A DNA stretch of 64,000 bases from an uncultured Rickettsiales bacterium (GCA_900550565.1 URSG01000003.1:1-64000), one strand, 5' to 3'. Positions 24,535-33,600 are shown, numbered from the stretch's first letter. Numbers and translations are program-made. The notes: generated by a model from the sequence alone, not told the origin.

Positions 24535-24564
24535 ATTATAGGAATTTATATCGTCGGCCTGCAA
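24535..24564 (-). promoter_or_regulatory. comEC promoter, leaderless type
   Basis: Minus strand: TTGCAG (24559-24564), 18 bp, TATAAT (24535-24540), then exactly six bases to the ATG. There is no Shine-Dalgarno. Confidence 0.65.
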
Positions 24565-24578
24565 TTAAAAAATCAGGA

Positions 24579-24893
24579 TTATTTTCCAAATATAAATGAT
24601 GAATCTGTGGTTAAACGAATTATTTCGTCCATATTGTCATCATCAGATGTGTGTTGTCGTATTGTTTTGCCACATTGTTCGCATTTGTGCGTTATAACAA
24701 ACCGTGCGCCATCTGGGGCAATGGCCACAGGTCGCATCATGCCGCCACAGGTCGCACTGCGATCGCCCGGTGCGTTATCCACGTGGCGCGACCACAAACA
24801 CACAGGGCAATGATTTGTATAACCATTGCCCCGAACGTGCGCGCCACAGTGGGCGCATATAAAATCTTCAACCGTTTTGGTAAAGCGTTTCAT
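24579..24893 (-). CDS. RNHCP domain zinc-ribbon protein, 104 aa
   Basis: Matches the RNHCP family, named for a conserved Arg-Asn-His-Cys-Pro-like motif; here it is YTNHCPVCLWSRHVDNAPGDR near residues 25-46. Paired CxxC knuckles are CAHC near residue 13 and CEQC near residue 71, so zinc binding is likely. The function of the family is not established. Its ATG overlaps the gapR stop by one base (TAATG), so the two are cotranslated. Confidence 0.9.
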   Translation of the reverse strand: MKRFTKTVEDFICAHCGAHVRGNGYTNHCPVCLWSRHVDNAPGDRSATCGGMMRPVAIAPDGARFVITHKCEQCGKTIRQHTSDDDNMDEIIRLTTDSSFIFGK

Positions 24894-25141
24894 TACAGCC
24901 CCAATGCACTGCGATACATTTGGGTCAGTTCGTCCGCTTCGTCCAGTTCATCTGGGTCCAGTTTGCGCAGGCGTATCATCTGGCGGATATATTTTGGATC
25001 AAACCCGGCGGATTTAGCCTCGCTATAAATTTCCTTGATGTCGGCGGCGATGTTCGCAGCGTCTTCGTTTAATTTTTCAATTCTTTGAATTACGGTAAGT
25101 AATTGTTGGTTGTCAATTGCGCCGTGATTTGCGTTTTTCAT
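24893..25141 (-). CDS. gapR: GapR-family (DUF2312) nucleoid protein, 82 aa
   Basis: GapR binds overtwisted AT-rich DNA ahead of replication and transcription machinery and aids topoisomerases in Caulobacter. The family pattern is clear: LLTVIQRIEKLNEDAANIAADIKEIYSEAKSAGFDPKYIRQMIRLRKLD, a coiled coil followed by a basic helix. 82 aa is normal. This family is characteristic of alphaproteobacteria, which supports the taxonomic reading. AAGGGGAAAAGGAT lies upstream. Divergent from pyk. Confidence 0.93.
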   Translation of the reverse strand: MKNANHGAIDNQQLLTVIQRIEKLNEDAANIAADIKEIYSEAKSAGFDPKYIRQMIRLRKLDPDELDEADELTQMYRSALGL

Positions 25142-25153
25142 ATCCTTTTCCCC

Positions 25154-25190
25154 TTGTTTATCTGTCCGTTTTATGATATATCATAAATCG
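25154..25190. promoter_or_regulatory. Overlapping divergent gapR/pyk promoters on one palindrome
   Basis: TTATGATATATCATAA (25171-25186) is a perfect 16-bp palindrome. On the plus strand TTGTTT (25154-25159), 17 bp, TATATC gives a pyk promoter; on the minus strand TTGATT, 16 bp, TATCAT gives a gapR promoter. Both -10 boxes lie inside the palindrome. A regulator binding here would affect both genes. Confidence 0.5.
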
Positions 25191-25234
25191 TAAAAATCAA
25201 GGAAAACGAAACTAAAAAACAAAGCGGAAAAAAT

Positions 25235-26605
25235 ATGAATAAATTTACTAAAATTACAGCATCAATCGGCCCAAAGTGCGAGGATTATGATACACTGGCC
25301 CAGATGGTGCGTGCGGGAATGAATGTATGCAGATTAAATTTCAGCCACGATACTGGTGATGTCCAGGGGGCCAAAATTGATTTAATTCGTCGTGTGGCAT
25401 CAGACTTGAATACGCCTGTTGCAGTAATGATTGATTTACAGGGCCCAAAACATCGTATTGGAAACTTTGCAACCGAAGATAAATATCCACTGACCATCGG
25501 CCAGAAATTTACGTTTGACGATGACCCAACGCCGGGTGACGCAACACGTGTCCAGTTGCCTGATGCTGATGTTATGAAATCATTAAACCCAGGCGACAGA
25601 ATATTGTTAAACGACGGTAAAATTGAAATGACGGTTGATACAGTTGCCGATAATAAAATCGTTGCAACGGTTGTTCGTGGTGATGAAATTTGGTCGCGTC
25701 GTGGTTTTAATTTGCCAGATACTGATATTGCGACATCTGTTTTGACACCAAAAGACAGGGCTGATTTGGAATACGCAATTACAAAAAATCCAGATTGGGT
25801 TGCAATTTCATTTGTCCAGCGTCCCGAAGACGTGGCCGAGGTTCGCGATTTTATCACTGCGCGCACGTCGCACCCGATAAAAATTATTGCCAAGATTGAA
25901 CGTCCAAATGCGGTTGAACGCATTGCAGATATTGCCGCCGCTGCCGATGGGATTATGGTTGCGCGTGGCGACCTGGCGGTAGAGGTACCGTTTGAACAGG
26001 TGCCTGCGATTTCACGTCATATTATTCGCACGTGCCGTATGTTAAATCGCCCGGTTATTATGGCAACCCAGATGTTGGGGACAATGGTGACCAGTGAATT
26101 TCCAACGCGCGCCGAAATCAGCGACGTTGCAAACGCGGCGTATCTGCGCACTGATTCAACAATGACGTCCGAAGAAACAACCATAGGTGTCAATCCGGTC
26201 AATGTGATTGAAACAATGGCCAAGATTGTCACATACGCAGACTATGACGCGATAACGCACCCCAGCGATTGGTTGCGCACGGAAAACGTTCCTGAAAACG
26301 ATTGGTCGCGTTCGGTTGCGTCAATGGCGTATCTGAATCACGCGTCGGCGATTGTTGTGTTCGCGCGCGATACAGATATTGCGACAAAAATTTCGTGTCG
26401 CAAGCCGGATATTCCAATTATCGCAGTGTGCCGTGACGCGGTCGTTGCAAACCAACTGTGCCTGTCGCGTGGGGTGTTCCCGATTTGTGATGACGCGCTG
26501 TTTGGCCAGCGTGACGGATTTAATTCTGCGCGCCAGTTTGGAATTTCATCTGGGCAACTGGTTATTGTTGACGATGAAAAAATCAGTTTGCGTGCAATGG
26601 ATTAA
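25235..26605 (+). CDS. pyk: Pyruvate kinase
   Basis: Last step of glycolysis, making ATP and pyruvate from phosphoenolpyruvate. Features: KITASIGPKCEDYDTL at the N-terminus, NFSHDTGD near residue 36, IDLQGPKHRIG near residue 66, the signature IIAKIERPNAVERIADI near residue 213 with the active-site Lys, and VARGDLAVEVPFEQVP near residue 242. 456 aa is slightly short of the usual 470-480, mainly at the C-terminal regulatory domain. Only weak SD. The following gene starts 75 bp downstream. Confidence 0.97.
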   Translation: MNKFTKITASIGPKCEDYDTLAQMVRAGMNVCRLNFSHDTGDVQGAKIDLIRRVASDLNTPVAVMIDLQGPKHRIGNFATEDKYPLTIGQKFTFDDDPTPGDATRVQLPDADVMKSLNPGDRILLNDGKIEMTVDTVADNKIVATVVRGDEIWSRRGFNLPDTDIATSVLTPKDRADLEYAITKNPDWVAISFVQRPEDVAEVRDFITARTSHPIKIIAKIERPNAVERIADIAAAADGIMVARGDLAVEVPFEQVPAISRHIIRTCRMLNRPVIMATQMLGTMVTSEFPTRAEISDVANAAYLRTDSTMTSEETTIGVNPVNVIETMAKIVTYADYDAITHPSDWLRTENVPENDWSRSVASMAYLNHASAIVVFARDTDIATKISCRKPDIPIIAVCRDAVVANQLCLSRGVFPICDDALFGQRDGFNSARQFGISSGQLVIVDDEKISLRAMD

Positions 26606-26636
26606 ATACAGTGCGCCCGTTGGGCGCACTTATTTG

Positions 26637-26666
26637 TTGACCCGCGTGCGCATTTTTTACTAATAT
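26637..26666 (+). promoter_or_regulatory. Promoter of the DacA-type gene
   Basis: TTGACC (26637-26642), 18 bp, TAATAT (26661-26666). Only 14 bases separate the -10 box from the ATG at 26681, and no Shine-Dalgarno is visible, so the leader would be under ten bases. Confidence 0.5.
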
Positions 26667-26680
26667 TTATATCATCAAAG

Positions 26681-27832
26681 ATGAGAAGGGTTTTAATCGC
26701 ATTTTTTATCGGTGTTTTTTTATCTGGTGGCGCGATGGCGGCACCGTATCGTGCGGCACTGGTTGCAGATATGGATACAGGCCGCGTTTTAATCAAGGAA
26801 AATGCAGATCAACTAAATTACCCAGCGTCGCTGACAAAAATTATGACGCTGTATTTAACATTTGACGCGTTGGAACACGGGCGGTTGCACCTGGACGATT
26901 ATCTGATTGTATCAAATTCTGCGGCGGCTGCGTCGCCGGTAAAACTGGGAATTGCCGCCGGCAGCAAGATTAGTGTCCAAGACGCAATAAAGGCGGTCGC
27001 GGTGCTGAGTGCGAACGACGTCGCACGCGTGTTGGCCGAAAATTTAAAGGGTGGCAAAGAAGGAAACTTTGCCGATACAATGACGCGTGTTGCAAATGAA
27101 ATTGGGCTGGCGAATACTAATTTTGAAAATTCATCTGGGTTGCCAAATGACGATCATCTGTCAACGGCGCGCGATATTGCATTGCTGTCTATGGCGGTGT
27201 ATAAACATTTCCCACAATATTGGAAATATTTTGGTATCAAGACGTGGACATATAACGGCAAAACATATACCAACGGGAATCGTTTGTTGGCGTCATATCC
27301 AGGCTGTGATGGTATGAAGACCGGATTTACAAACAAATCACGTTATTCGTTGGTTGCCACCGCAAAGCGTGACGGCACGCATCTGATTGTTGTGATATTG
27401 GGCGCAGAAAACAAAGACGTGCGCGCGTCTGTGGCGACCCAGTTGTTAAATCGTGGCTTTGCAATGTTGAAATCGGGCAGTGCGCCAATCGTTAAAAATA
27501 CACCTGTTGCGACGACGCAACCACAAACGATGTCTGCGGCATACAGTGCGGCAACTGCGTCTGTGGCACCAACATACGATGTGACGCCGGCGCGCACGGT
27601 GACGGCGACGGGAACTGGAAATTCAGGGGTGCAATTCGGGGCGTTTTCATCGCACAATGCCGCCGCAACCCAGGTTAAAAATGTAAAGGCAAAACTGGGT
27701 ATTACCAGTGTGATTGAACCGACGTCAAATGGTATGTATCGCGTCCGCACGTATGGGTTGAGCCAGACTGCGGCGGCCGACGTTCGTGCGCGTGCGTCTG
27801 CAATGGGTATTGACTGTTATGTGTTTCATTGA
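26681..27832 (+). CDS. dacA: D-alanyl-D-alanine carboxypeptidase (S11) with SPOR domain
   Basis: Trims the terminal D-Ala of peptidoglycan stem peptides in the periplasm. The signal peptide is residues 1-21 (FLSGGAMA). Catalytic motifs: SLTKIM near residue 50 (Ser-x-x-Lys), SAN near residue 112 and KTGFT near residue 214. After a Thr/Ala/Val-rich linker, the last 75 residues form a SPOR domain (VQFGAFSSHNAAATQVKNVK ... YRVRTYG) that binds glycan strands lacking stem peptides. This replaces the usual C-terminal membrane helix of PBP5. 383 aa. Confidence 0.92.
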   Translation: MRRVLIAFFIGVFLSGGAMAAPYRAALVADMDTGRVLIKENADQLNYPASLTKIMTLYLTFDALEHGRLHLDDYLIVSNSAAAASPVKLGIAAGSKISVQDAIKAVAVLSANDVARVLAENLKGGKEGNFADTMTRVANEIGLANTNFENSSGLPNDDHLSTARDIALLSMAVYKHFPQYWKYFGIKTWTYNGKTYTNGNRLLASYPGCDGMKTGFTNKSRYSLVATAKRDGTHLIVVILGAENKDVRASVATQLLNRGFAMLKSGSAPIVKNTPVATTQPQTMSAAYSAATASVAPTYDVTPARTVTATGTGNSGVQFGAFSSHNAAATQVKNVKAKLGITSVIEPTSNGMYRVRTYGLSQTAAADVRARASAMGIDCYVFH

Positions 27833-27847
27833 TAGGGTGTGTTTGCA

Positions 27848-28447
27848 ATGAATCCACTGATTGAAAAATTGATTAAACAATTTGCACGTTTGCCACGCGT
27901 TGGCGCACGTGGGGGGCAACGTATTGCGCTGGCACTGTTGCAAGATAAGACCGGGCGCGCAGAAATGCTGGCGACGACAATTCGTGATGCGATTGAAAAT
28001 ATCGTGCCGTGTCCAAATTGTGGGGTGCTGACCGAACGGGGCGCAGGCCTGTGTGAATTTTGTCGCAATCCGGTGCGTGCAAACGGCGCATTGTGTATTG
28101 TGCGTGATTTGTCTGATGTTTGGACGTTGGAAAAATCTGGGGTGTTTCACGGGCGGTATCACATACTGGGCGGATTATTGTCTGGGGTGGCCGGGACGAC
28201 ACCTGGTGATTTGAATATTGGAACGCTGTCACAGCGTATCCAGGCCGAAAATATTCACGAGATTATTTTTGCATTACCCAACACGGTAGAGGGAAAAACA
28301 ACCCAGCACTATGTTATGTCTGTGATTGGAACCCCAGATGGGGTCACGTTTTCAGAATTGGCGTCTGGGGTGCCATTGGGTGGCGATTTGGATTACCTGG
28401 ACGATGGGACATTATCGTTGGCGTTTGGGGGGCGTAAAACAATATGA
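27848..28447 (+). CDS. recR: Recombination mediator RecR
   Basis: Works with RecF and RecO to load RecA at gaps. The N-terminal helix-hairpin region LPRVGARGGQRIALALL is followed by a four-Cys zinc finger (CPNC...CEFC, near residues 55-73) and a Toprim domain starting LCIVRDLSDVWTLEKSG, with YHILGG near residue 101. 199 aa is normal. The ATG at 27848 is preferred over an upstream GTG because AGGGTG lies at proper spacing. It overlaps rsmA by 4 bp. Confidence 0.96.
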   Translation: MNPLIEKLIKQFARLPRVGARGGQRIALALLQDKTGRAEMLATTIRDAIENIVPCPNCGVLTERGAGLCEFCRNPVRANGALCIVRDLSDVWTLEKSGVFHGRYHILGGLLSGVAGTTPGDLNIGTLSQRIQAENIHEIIFALPNTVEGKTTQHYVMSVIGTPDGVTFSELASGVPLGGDLDYLDDGTLSLAFGGRKTI

Positions 28448-29268
28448 CAGACGCAGTAAAAAATTTACCACCTGTTGCCGAAATGATGCGTGCCACTGGT
28501 CTGGAACCCAAGAAGCAATTTGGTCAAAATTTCTTGTTTGATTTAAATTTAACCGGACGCATTGCGCGCAGTGTGCCAGATATTGAAAACACCGATGTTA
28601 TGGAAATTGGGCCTGGGCCGGGCGGATTGACCCGGGCGTTATTGATGGCCGGTGCGCGTCGTGTTGTCGCGATTGAAAAAGACCCAACGACAAAGCCTAT
28701 TCTGGATAAAATTGTTGACGCGTCTGGCGGACGTTTAACGGTTGTGTATGGCGATGCGTTGCGTGTCCAGACGCGTGAATTAAATCTGGGGGCGTATGCG
28801 ATATGTGCAAATTTGCCGTATAATGTCGGGACTGAATTATTTACGCGTTGGTTGATTTCGTTGACGGACGCAACGCCAATTAAATCTATGACATTGATGT
28901 TCCAGCGCGAGGTGGCTCAACGTATCACTGCGCGCGTTGGTGATGAACACTATGGGCGTTTGGCGGTTTTAACATCGCTGGTCGCAGATGCCAAGATTTT
29001 GTTTGATGTTCCAAATACTGCGTTTGTTCCACGGCCACGTGTTCAGTCTGCGGTTGTTCAGGTTGTGCCAAACCCGGCCAAGATTCGCAATGTTGGCGAT
29101 ATAAGCAAACTGGAACGTATTACCGCGCGCCTGTTTGGCCAGCGACGCAAAATGATACGTGGAATTATTCCTGGGGTTGATTGGGCAAAATATGGATTGA
29201 CCGGAACAGAACGCGCCGAAGAATTATCGCCTGAAAAATTTTTACAAATGTCGCGCGATTTGATATAA
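28444..29268 (+). CDS. rsmA: 16S rRNA (adenine1518/1519-N6) dimethyltransferase
   Basis: KsgA-type methyltransferase acting late in 30S assembly. QNFLFDLNLTGRIARSV at residues 25-41 and the SAM motif VMEIGPGPGGLTRALL near residue 50 are typical, and NLPYNVGTELF near residue 122 is motif IV. 274 aa is normal. It starts within the recR stop (ATGA) and is followed after 29 bp by the antiporter gene. Confidence 0.97.
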   Translation: MTDAVKNLPPVAEMMRATGLEPKKQFGQNFLFDLNLTGRIARSVPDIENTDVMEIGPGPGGLTRALLMAGARRVVAIEKDPTTKPILDKIVDASGGRLTVVYGDALRVQTRELNLGAYAICANLPYNVGTELFTRWLISLTDATPIKSMTLMFQREVAQRITARVGDEHYGRLAVLTSLVADAKILFDVPNTAFVPRPRVQSAVVQVVPNPAKIRNVGDISKLERITARLFGQRRKMIRGIIPGVDWAKYGLTGTERAEELSPEKFLQMSRDLI

Positions 29269-29297
29269 TACACAAAAATAGCAGGGGGGATTTTTAG

Positions 29298-31001
29298 ATG
29301 ACAGCGTCATTATCAATATTACTGTTTGTCACAGTGGTCTTTGGATTGGTTTTTGCATTACGCCTGGCGCGGATTGGTGCGTTGGTTGCGTTTTTGCTGG
29401 CCGGTATTATTGCCGGGCCATACGTTTTGAATTTATTCCAGTTGACGGATAATTGGGCGATTCTGGGCAATCTGGGGATAATGTTTTTGTGGTTTATGTT
29501 GGGGCTGGGGATAAATATGCGCCGGTTGTGGGGATTGCGTCGCGCGATATTTGGTTTTGGTGCCGCCCAGGTTTTGATGGTTGTCGCGATACTGTTTCCG
29601 TTGTTGTTTGGGGTGACCGGTTGGTCAATTATGGGCTGTGTTATGGTGGCGTTGATGTTATCTATGTCCAGCACGTCCGAAGATGTCCAGTTGTTATCTG
29701 ACCGCAACCAGGTGAACACTGAAATGGGGCGGCAAACATTTTCAATTTTATTATTCCAGGATTTGCTGGCAATTCCATTGTTGGCAATGATGCCGGTATT
29801 GTCGGGCAAGTCGTTTAATTTTGGCGCAACTGCGATTGACGTTTTGGTTTGGTCTGTTGTTTTAATATTAGGCGTTGTGATTATTGGCCGATTTGTGTTG
29901 AATCCATTGATGCGCCAGGTTGCACGTCTGAAATCCAAAGAGGCATTTTTGTTGGCGATTTTATTAAACATCGCATTGTGGGCCAGCATTGCCGAATGGA
30001 TTGGTATGCCGGTTGGTTTGGGCGCGTTCTTGGCCGGTATGTTGTTGTCTGAAACAATTTATAATCACCAGGTCACCGCAGAAATCAGCCCGTATGCAAT
30101 GTTGTTCTTGGCGTTCTTTTTCATATCACTGGGTATGGGATTGAATTTGTCTGTGCTGGGGCAGTATTGGTATATCGTCGCGGCCGGCGTTATCGGATTG
30201 ATAGCGGCCAAGTTTGTTGCGATATTTATGGTCGCGCGCGTTCGTCATGTCAGTTTGCCTGATGCAATAATGATTGCGCTGGTTCTGTCCCAGGCAGGCG
30301 AGTTTGGTCTGTTGATGTTGCAGACAATGCGGTCATCGGGGATTGACGCGATTCCGGCCCAACACCAGGAAATTTTAACGGCGATAATAATGCTGTCTAT
30401 AATGGCGACACCGATAATATTGGCGGTGTTTGATCGTCTGCAACGCACAGGAAAATTATTCAGTCCCAACCTGATGCCGTCGCGGCCACGCGTGTCAGAT
30501 ACGCCAAAGGTTGTGATTTGTGGATTTGGTCGTGTTGGCCAGTTGGTTGCACAAATGTTGCAGGCACAAAAAATATCGTATGTCGCGCTGGATATGGACG
30601 TGAATATTGTGATGTTAGGGCGCGAACACGGGTATAATGTTGTGTATGGTAATTCTACTAATGCCGATGTTCTGACGGATATTGGGCTGAACCCACACAA
30701 GACGCGCGCAGTGGTTGTTGCATTGGACAATGCATCAACCGCGCGTGATACCGTTATCACCGTGCGCGAGATTGCGCCCCGTATCCGTGTCTTTGCACGT
30801 GCGCGTAATCTGACAGAATCCAAGTTGCTGGTAAAAGAAGGGGCGCAAATCGCATTGCCTGAAACAATAGAAAGTTCGTTGTTCTTGGGCTATGGCGTGT
30901 TGGAACACTTGGGCGTATCGCAAAACGCACTGACGCGAATGTTGAACGAGTTGCGCCAGGATAATTATGCCCAGGTAGAAGACCCTGTATCCGATAACTA
31001 G
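29298..31001 (+). CDS. Monovalent cation:proton antiporter (CPA2, KefB/YbaL-like), 567 aa
   Basis: Inner-membrane antiporter with a regulatory nucleotide-binding domain. Residues 1-385 contain about 12-13 membrane helices of the Na+/H+ exchanger fold, including MLSMSSTSEDVQLL near residue 130 and LLFQDLLAIPLL near 152. Residues 400-520 form a TrkA-N (RCK) domain starting VVICGFGRVGQLVAQML, with the acidic ribose ligand in ALDMD. K+ is the likely ion by family, but this cannot be decided from sequence. AGGGGGGAT precedes the ATG, and a hairpin terminator follows. Confidence 0.9.
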   Translation: MTASLSILLFVTVVFGLVFALRLARIGALVAFLLAGIIAGPYVLNLFQLTDNWAILGNLGIMFLWFMLGLGINMRRLWGLRRAIFGFGAAQVLMVVAILFPLLFGVTGWSIMGCVMVALMLSMSSTSEDVQLLSDRNQVNTEMGRQTFSILLFQDLLAIPLLAMMPVLSGKSFNFGATAIDVLVWSVVLILGVVIIGRFVLNPLMRQVARLKSKEAFLLAILLNIALWASIAEWIGMPVGLGAFLAGMLLSETIYNHQVTAEISPYAMLFLAFFFISLGMGLNLSVLGQYWYIVAAGVIGLIAAKFVAIFMVARVRHVSLPDAIMIALVLSQAGEFGLLMLQTMRSSGIDAIPAQHQEILTAIIMLSIMATPIILAVFDRLQRTGKLFSPNLMPSRPRVSDTPKVVICGFGRVGQLVAQMLQAQKISYVALDMDVNIVMLGREHGYNVVYGNSTNADVLTDIGLNPHKTRAVVVALDNASTARDTVITVREIAPRIRVFARARNLTESKLLVKEGAQIALPETIESSLFLGYGVLEHLGVSQNALTRMLNELRQDNYAQVEDPVSDN

Positions 31002-31013
31002 GCGTAATAAAAC

Positions 31014-31040
31014 AATGTCCCATTTTATGGGACATTTTAT
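31014..31040 (+). terminator. Terminator after the antiporter gene
   Basis: ATGTCCCAT/ATGGGACAT hairpin followed by TTTTATTT. Confidence 0.75.
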
Positions 31041-31069
31041 TTGCATTTAGGCGCGCGCATTGGTATATT
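31041..31069 (+). promoter_or_regulatory. lspA promoter
   Basis: TTGCAT (31041-31046), 17 bp, TATATT (31064-31069); 21 bp later the lspA ATG, with GGGACGG just before it. Confidence 0.55.
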
Positions 31070-31090
31070 TCGGCGTATAGGGACGGAAAA

Positions 31091-31636
31091 ATGAAAAAGA
31101 AAATATTACTGTGTATTGCGATTATTGTGACGGTTATTATGCTGGACGCACTGACCAAGGGGGCGTTGCTGTATTTAATTACTGGCACAGTACCGGTGAC
31201 GGGGGCGGCGTGGGATATTGTGCCGGTGCCGTATTTGATGGCGCACGTGACCGATTGGTTTAATATTGTGTTCACGTGGAATCCAGGCGCGTCATTTTCA
31301 ATGCTGCGCACCGTGGGCGAAGGTGCGCCACTGATAATTGTTGCGGTGACTGGGTTTATAATCGGTATGATTGGGTATTATCTGTTTGCGCGCGCAGACA
31401 GTTATGAACGCGTCCCACTGGCGTTGGTTGTTGGTGGTGCGTTGGGGAATCTGATTGACCGGGTGCGTTTTGGCGCGGTTGTTGATTTCCTGGATTTTCA
31501 TATCGGCGCATTGCATTGGCCGGCATTTAATGTCGCAGATGTTTGTATTTGTGTGGGTGTTGCCCTATATATACTGAACTGGGCGATTGCGCGTCGTCGC
31601 TGTATGTTGTCTGTTAAATCAAAGGATAGAAAATAA
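31091..31636 (+). CDS. lspA: Lipoprotein signal peptidase (signal peptidase II)
   Basis: Cleaves the signal peptide of diacylglyceryl-modified prolipoproteins in the inner membrane. Four membrane helices; conserved blocks are WNPGASFSML near residue 60, GGALGNLIDRVRFGAVVDFLDF near residue 116 and FNVADVCI near residue 145. The two catalytic Asp lie in the last two blocks. 181 aa is normal. It abuts yidC with no gap (stop TAA then ATG). The putative lipoprotein cardiolipin synthase at 53985-55574 would be one substrate. Confidence 0.96.
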   Translation: MKKKILLCIAIIVTVIMLDALTKGALLYLITGTVPVTGAAWDIVPVPYLMAHVTDWFNIVFTWNPGASFSMLRTVGEGAPLIIVAVTGFIIGMIGYYLFARADSYERVPLALVVGGALGNLIDRVRFGAVVDFLDFHIGALHWPAFNVADVCICVGVALYILNWAIARRRCMLSVKSKDRK

Positions 31637-33208
31637 ATGGTAAAATATTTAGATAATAATTCGGGCTTTGCCCAGTGGAACGCGAACAAAAACGCCACGA
31701 CCAAGAAATCAATGTTGGGGTCGTTTTTGTGGTGGGTCGTTTTATTCATCGCGGCGTGGTGGGCCGTCGGGGCAATTATGTCGCCAAAGAAAGCGACCAC
31801 AACAACTGAATCAGACACTATGCCGGTTTTGGATTTATCGGCGGTGCCGGCGCATACCGCGACGTCTGATAAAATCACGGCGACGGTGCGTGGGTTGCGC
31901 GTGTCTGACGTTGTTCTGGCGGACTATGCCCAGAACGCCCAGGCGTCTGATGGCGAACGCGTCACGTTGTTGTCTGGGGATAATAACTTTGCTGAAATCG
32001 GGGTTGTTGCAACTGGGACATCTGCGCCGACACCTGAAACAATTTGGAAAAAAAGTGGCGATGCGTTCACGTGGCGCAATTCTGATGGGGTTGAATATCG
32101 TCGCACGGTGACGGTTGATGGATACCTGGTCACGGTCAGTGATGAAATCAAGAATAAATCTGGACGCGATATTACGGTGACGCCGTATGCGCGCGTTGTG
32201 CGTGACGCCGGGGAAAAATCGTCTGGGGGTGTTTATACCGGTATGATTGCGTATGTGAATTCTGACATAGAACACAGTGATTGGTATAAACTGGACAAGA
32301 AATCGTATGCGTATTCAACGACAAATGGTTTCGCCGGTTTTGCCGACCAATATTGGGAAACGGTTGTCCAACTGGACAGTCCAGATCAAACCATACGTGC
32401 CAAGAAAGTTGCCCAGGACGCATACCAAACAGACATCGCTGCGGCGGCTGTGTCTGTGCCGGCCGGTGGCGATAAAACAATCACAACGCACATATTTGCC
32501 GGCCCACGCGACCAGAATATCTTGGCCGGGGTGTCTGGTATGATTGCAGGCATTGATGAAACCGTAGATTATGGTTGGTTTTGGTTCTTGGCGCGTCCAA
32601 TGTTGTGGGCGTTAAACGGCCTGTATTCAATCGTAGGCAATTACGGAATCGCGATTATTTTGTTCACATTGCTGTTGCGTTTGGCGATATGGCCACTGAC
32701 GCGCAAGTCATATACATCAATGATTGCGATGCAGAAAATGCAACCAGAAATGGTGCGTATCCAGAAACTGTATGCCAATGATAAAATGCGTCTGCAAATG
32801 GAAATGATGCGCCTGTATCAGACGCACAAGACGTCGCCGATGTCTGGGTGTCTGCCGATGTTGATTCAGATTCCAATATTCTTTGCGTTATACAAGGCGT
32901 TGTTGGTATCTGTTCCTATGCGCAGTGCAGGGTTCTTGTGGATATCTGATTTGGCGGCGATGGACCCATATTTTATATTGCCGATATTGATGGGTGCAAC
33001 AATGTGGTGGCAGTCGCGTCTGCAAACGGTTGCCAAAACCGCGTCTGGCAATGACGCCGTTGCCCAGACGCAACGCGTAATGAAATGGATGCCGGTTATA
33101 TTTACGCTGTTGTTTGCGTGGATGCCGGCCGGGCTGGTGCTGTATTGGACGGTGTCAAATCTGTTTGGTATTGCCCAGATGCAGATAATAAAACGCGTAT
33201 CAAAATAA
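31637..33208 (+). CDS. yidC: Membrane protein insertase YidC
   Basis: Inserts and folds inner-membrane proteins, alone or with SecYEG. The N-terminal helix (residues 29-50) is followed by a periplasmic beta-sandwich domain and then the five-helix insertase core beginning near residue 315 (WFWFLARPMLWALNGLYSIVGNYGIAIILFT, seen as separate segments). The cytoplasmic hairpin QKMQPEMVRIQKLYANDKMRLQMEMMRLY is well conserved. 523 aa. Usually in rpmH-rnpA-yidC; here it is coupled to lspA. Confidence 0.96.
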   Translation: MVKYLDNNSGFAQWNANKNATTKKSMLGSFLWWVVLFIAAWWAVGAIMSPKKATTTTESDTMPVLDLSAVPAHTATSDKITATVRGLRVSDVVLADYAQNAQASDGERVTLLSGDNNFAEIGVVATGTSAPTPETIWKKSGDAFTWRNSDGVEYRRTVTVDGYLVTVSDEIKNKSGRDITVTPYARVVRDAGEKSSGGVYTGMIAYVNSDIEHSDWYKLDKKSYAYSTTNGFAGFADQYWETVVQLDSPDQTIRAKKVAQDAYQTDIAAAAVSVPAGGDKTITTHIFAGPRDQNILAGVSGMIAGIDETVDYGWFWFLARPMLWALNGLYSIVGNYGIAIILFTLLLRLAIWPLTRKSYTSMIAMQKMQPEMVRIQKLYANDKMRLQMEMMRLYQTHKTSPMSGCLPMLIQIPIFFALYKALLVSVPMRSAGFLWISDLAAMDPYFILPILMGATMWWQSRLQTVAKTASGNDAVAQTQRVMKWMPVIFTLLFAWMPAGLVLYWTVSNLFGIAQMQIIKRVSK

Positions 33209-33236
33209 AAAGCGGGGCATTGCCCCGTTTTTTTGC
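33209..33236. terminator. Terminator between yidC and the 115-aa gene
   Basis: AAGCGGGGCATTGCCCCGTTTTTTT: stem CGGGGCA/TGCCCCG, with T-runs on the plus strand; it abuts the minus-strand stop at 33238. Confidence 0.88.
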
Positions 33237-33237
33237 A

Positions 33238-33585
33238 TTATATTTTTTGTATGTATTTAAACAATGCGTCTGGGGTTTGAATTCGGGCGCGGCGTATGCC
33301 GATTACGCGCTTGGTAAAATCAACACAGGTTATACCGCGCATATTATCCGTTTGTGGCGTCGCGTTTGGAATACATACGAATTTCCAGCCGTGTCTGCGC
33401 AGTGTGTTCATATCGCGCACGTCCAGTGCCAATCGCGCGATTTTGTGACGTGTCACAAATTGATACATAACAAATGGTTTCTTGGCCCCAGACGCAGTAA
33501 TAATTGGCGCGCAATGCCGAAAGTGCCGACATAAAACGCGTGGCAAAAACTTTGATGTCTGGGTGCAAAATGCAACGATTATCAT
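33238..33585 (-). CDS. Hypothetical protein, 115 aa
   Basis: Family not recognised. The chain is basic, with several Cys/His in the first 40 residues (CTQT, VLCRHFRHCAP) and a mixed alpha/beta second half (HKIARLALDVRDMNTLRRHGWKFVCIP). No signal peptide. Reality is supported by AAAGGATACAATT before the ATG, by fitting exactly between the yidC terminator and the next gene, and by the lack of any supported plus-strand gene here. It is probably cotranscribed with the 117-aa gene 15 bp upstream. Confidence 0.7.
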   Translation of the reverse strand: MIIVAFCTQTSKFLPRVLCRHFRHCAPIITASGAKKPFVMYQFVTRHKIARLALDVRDMNTLRRHGWKFVCIPNATPQTDNMRGITCVDFTKRVIGIRRARIQTPDALFKYIQKI

Positions 33586-33600
33586 AATTGTATCCTTTGG

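Noticed and set aside
33085..33534. Plus-strand frame starting inside yidC
   Set aside because: It overlaps yidC out of frame, crosses the yidC terminator and opposes the minus-strand 115-aa gene, which has a proper ribosome-binding site.
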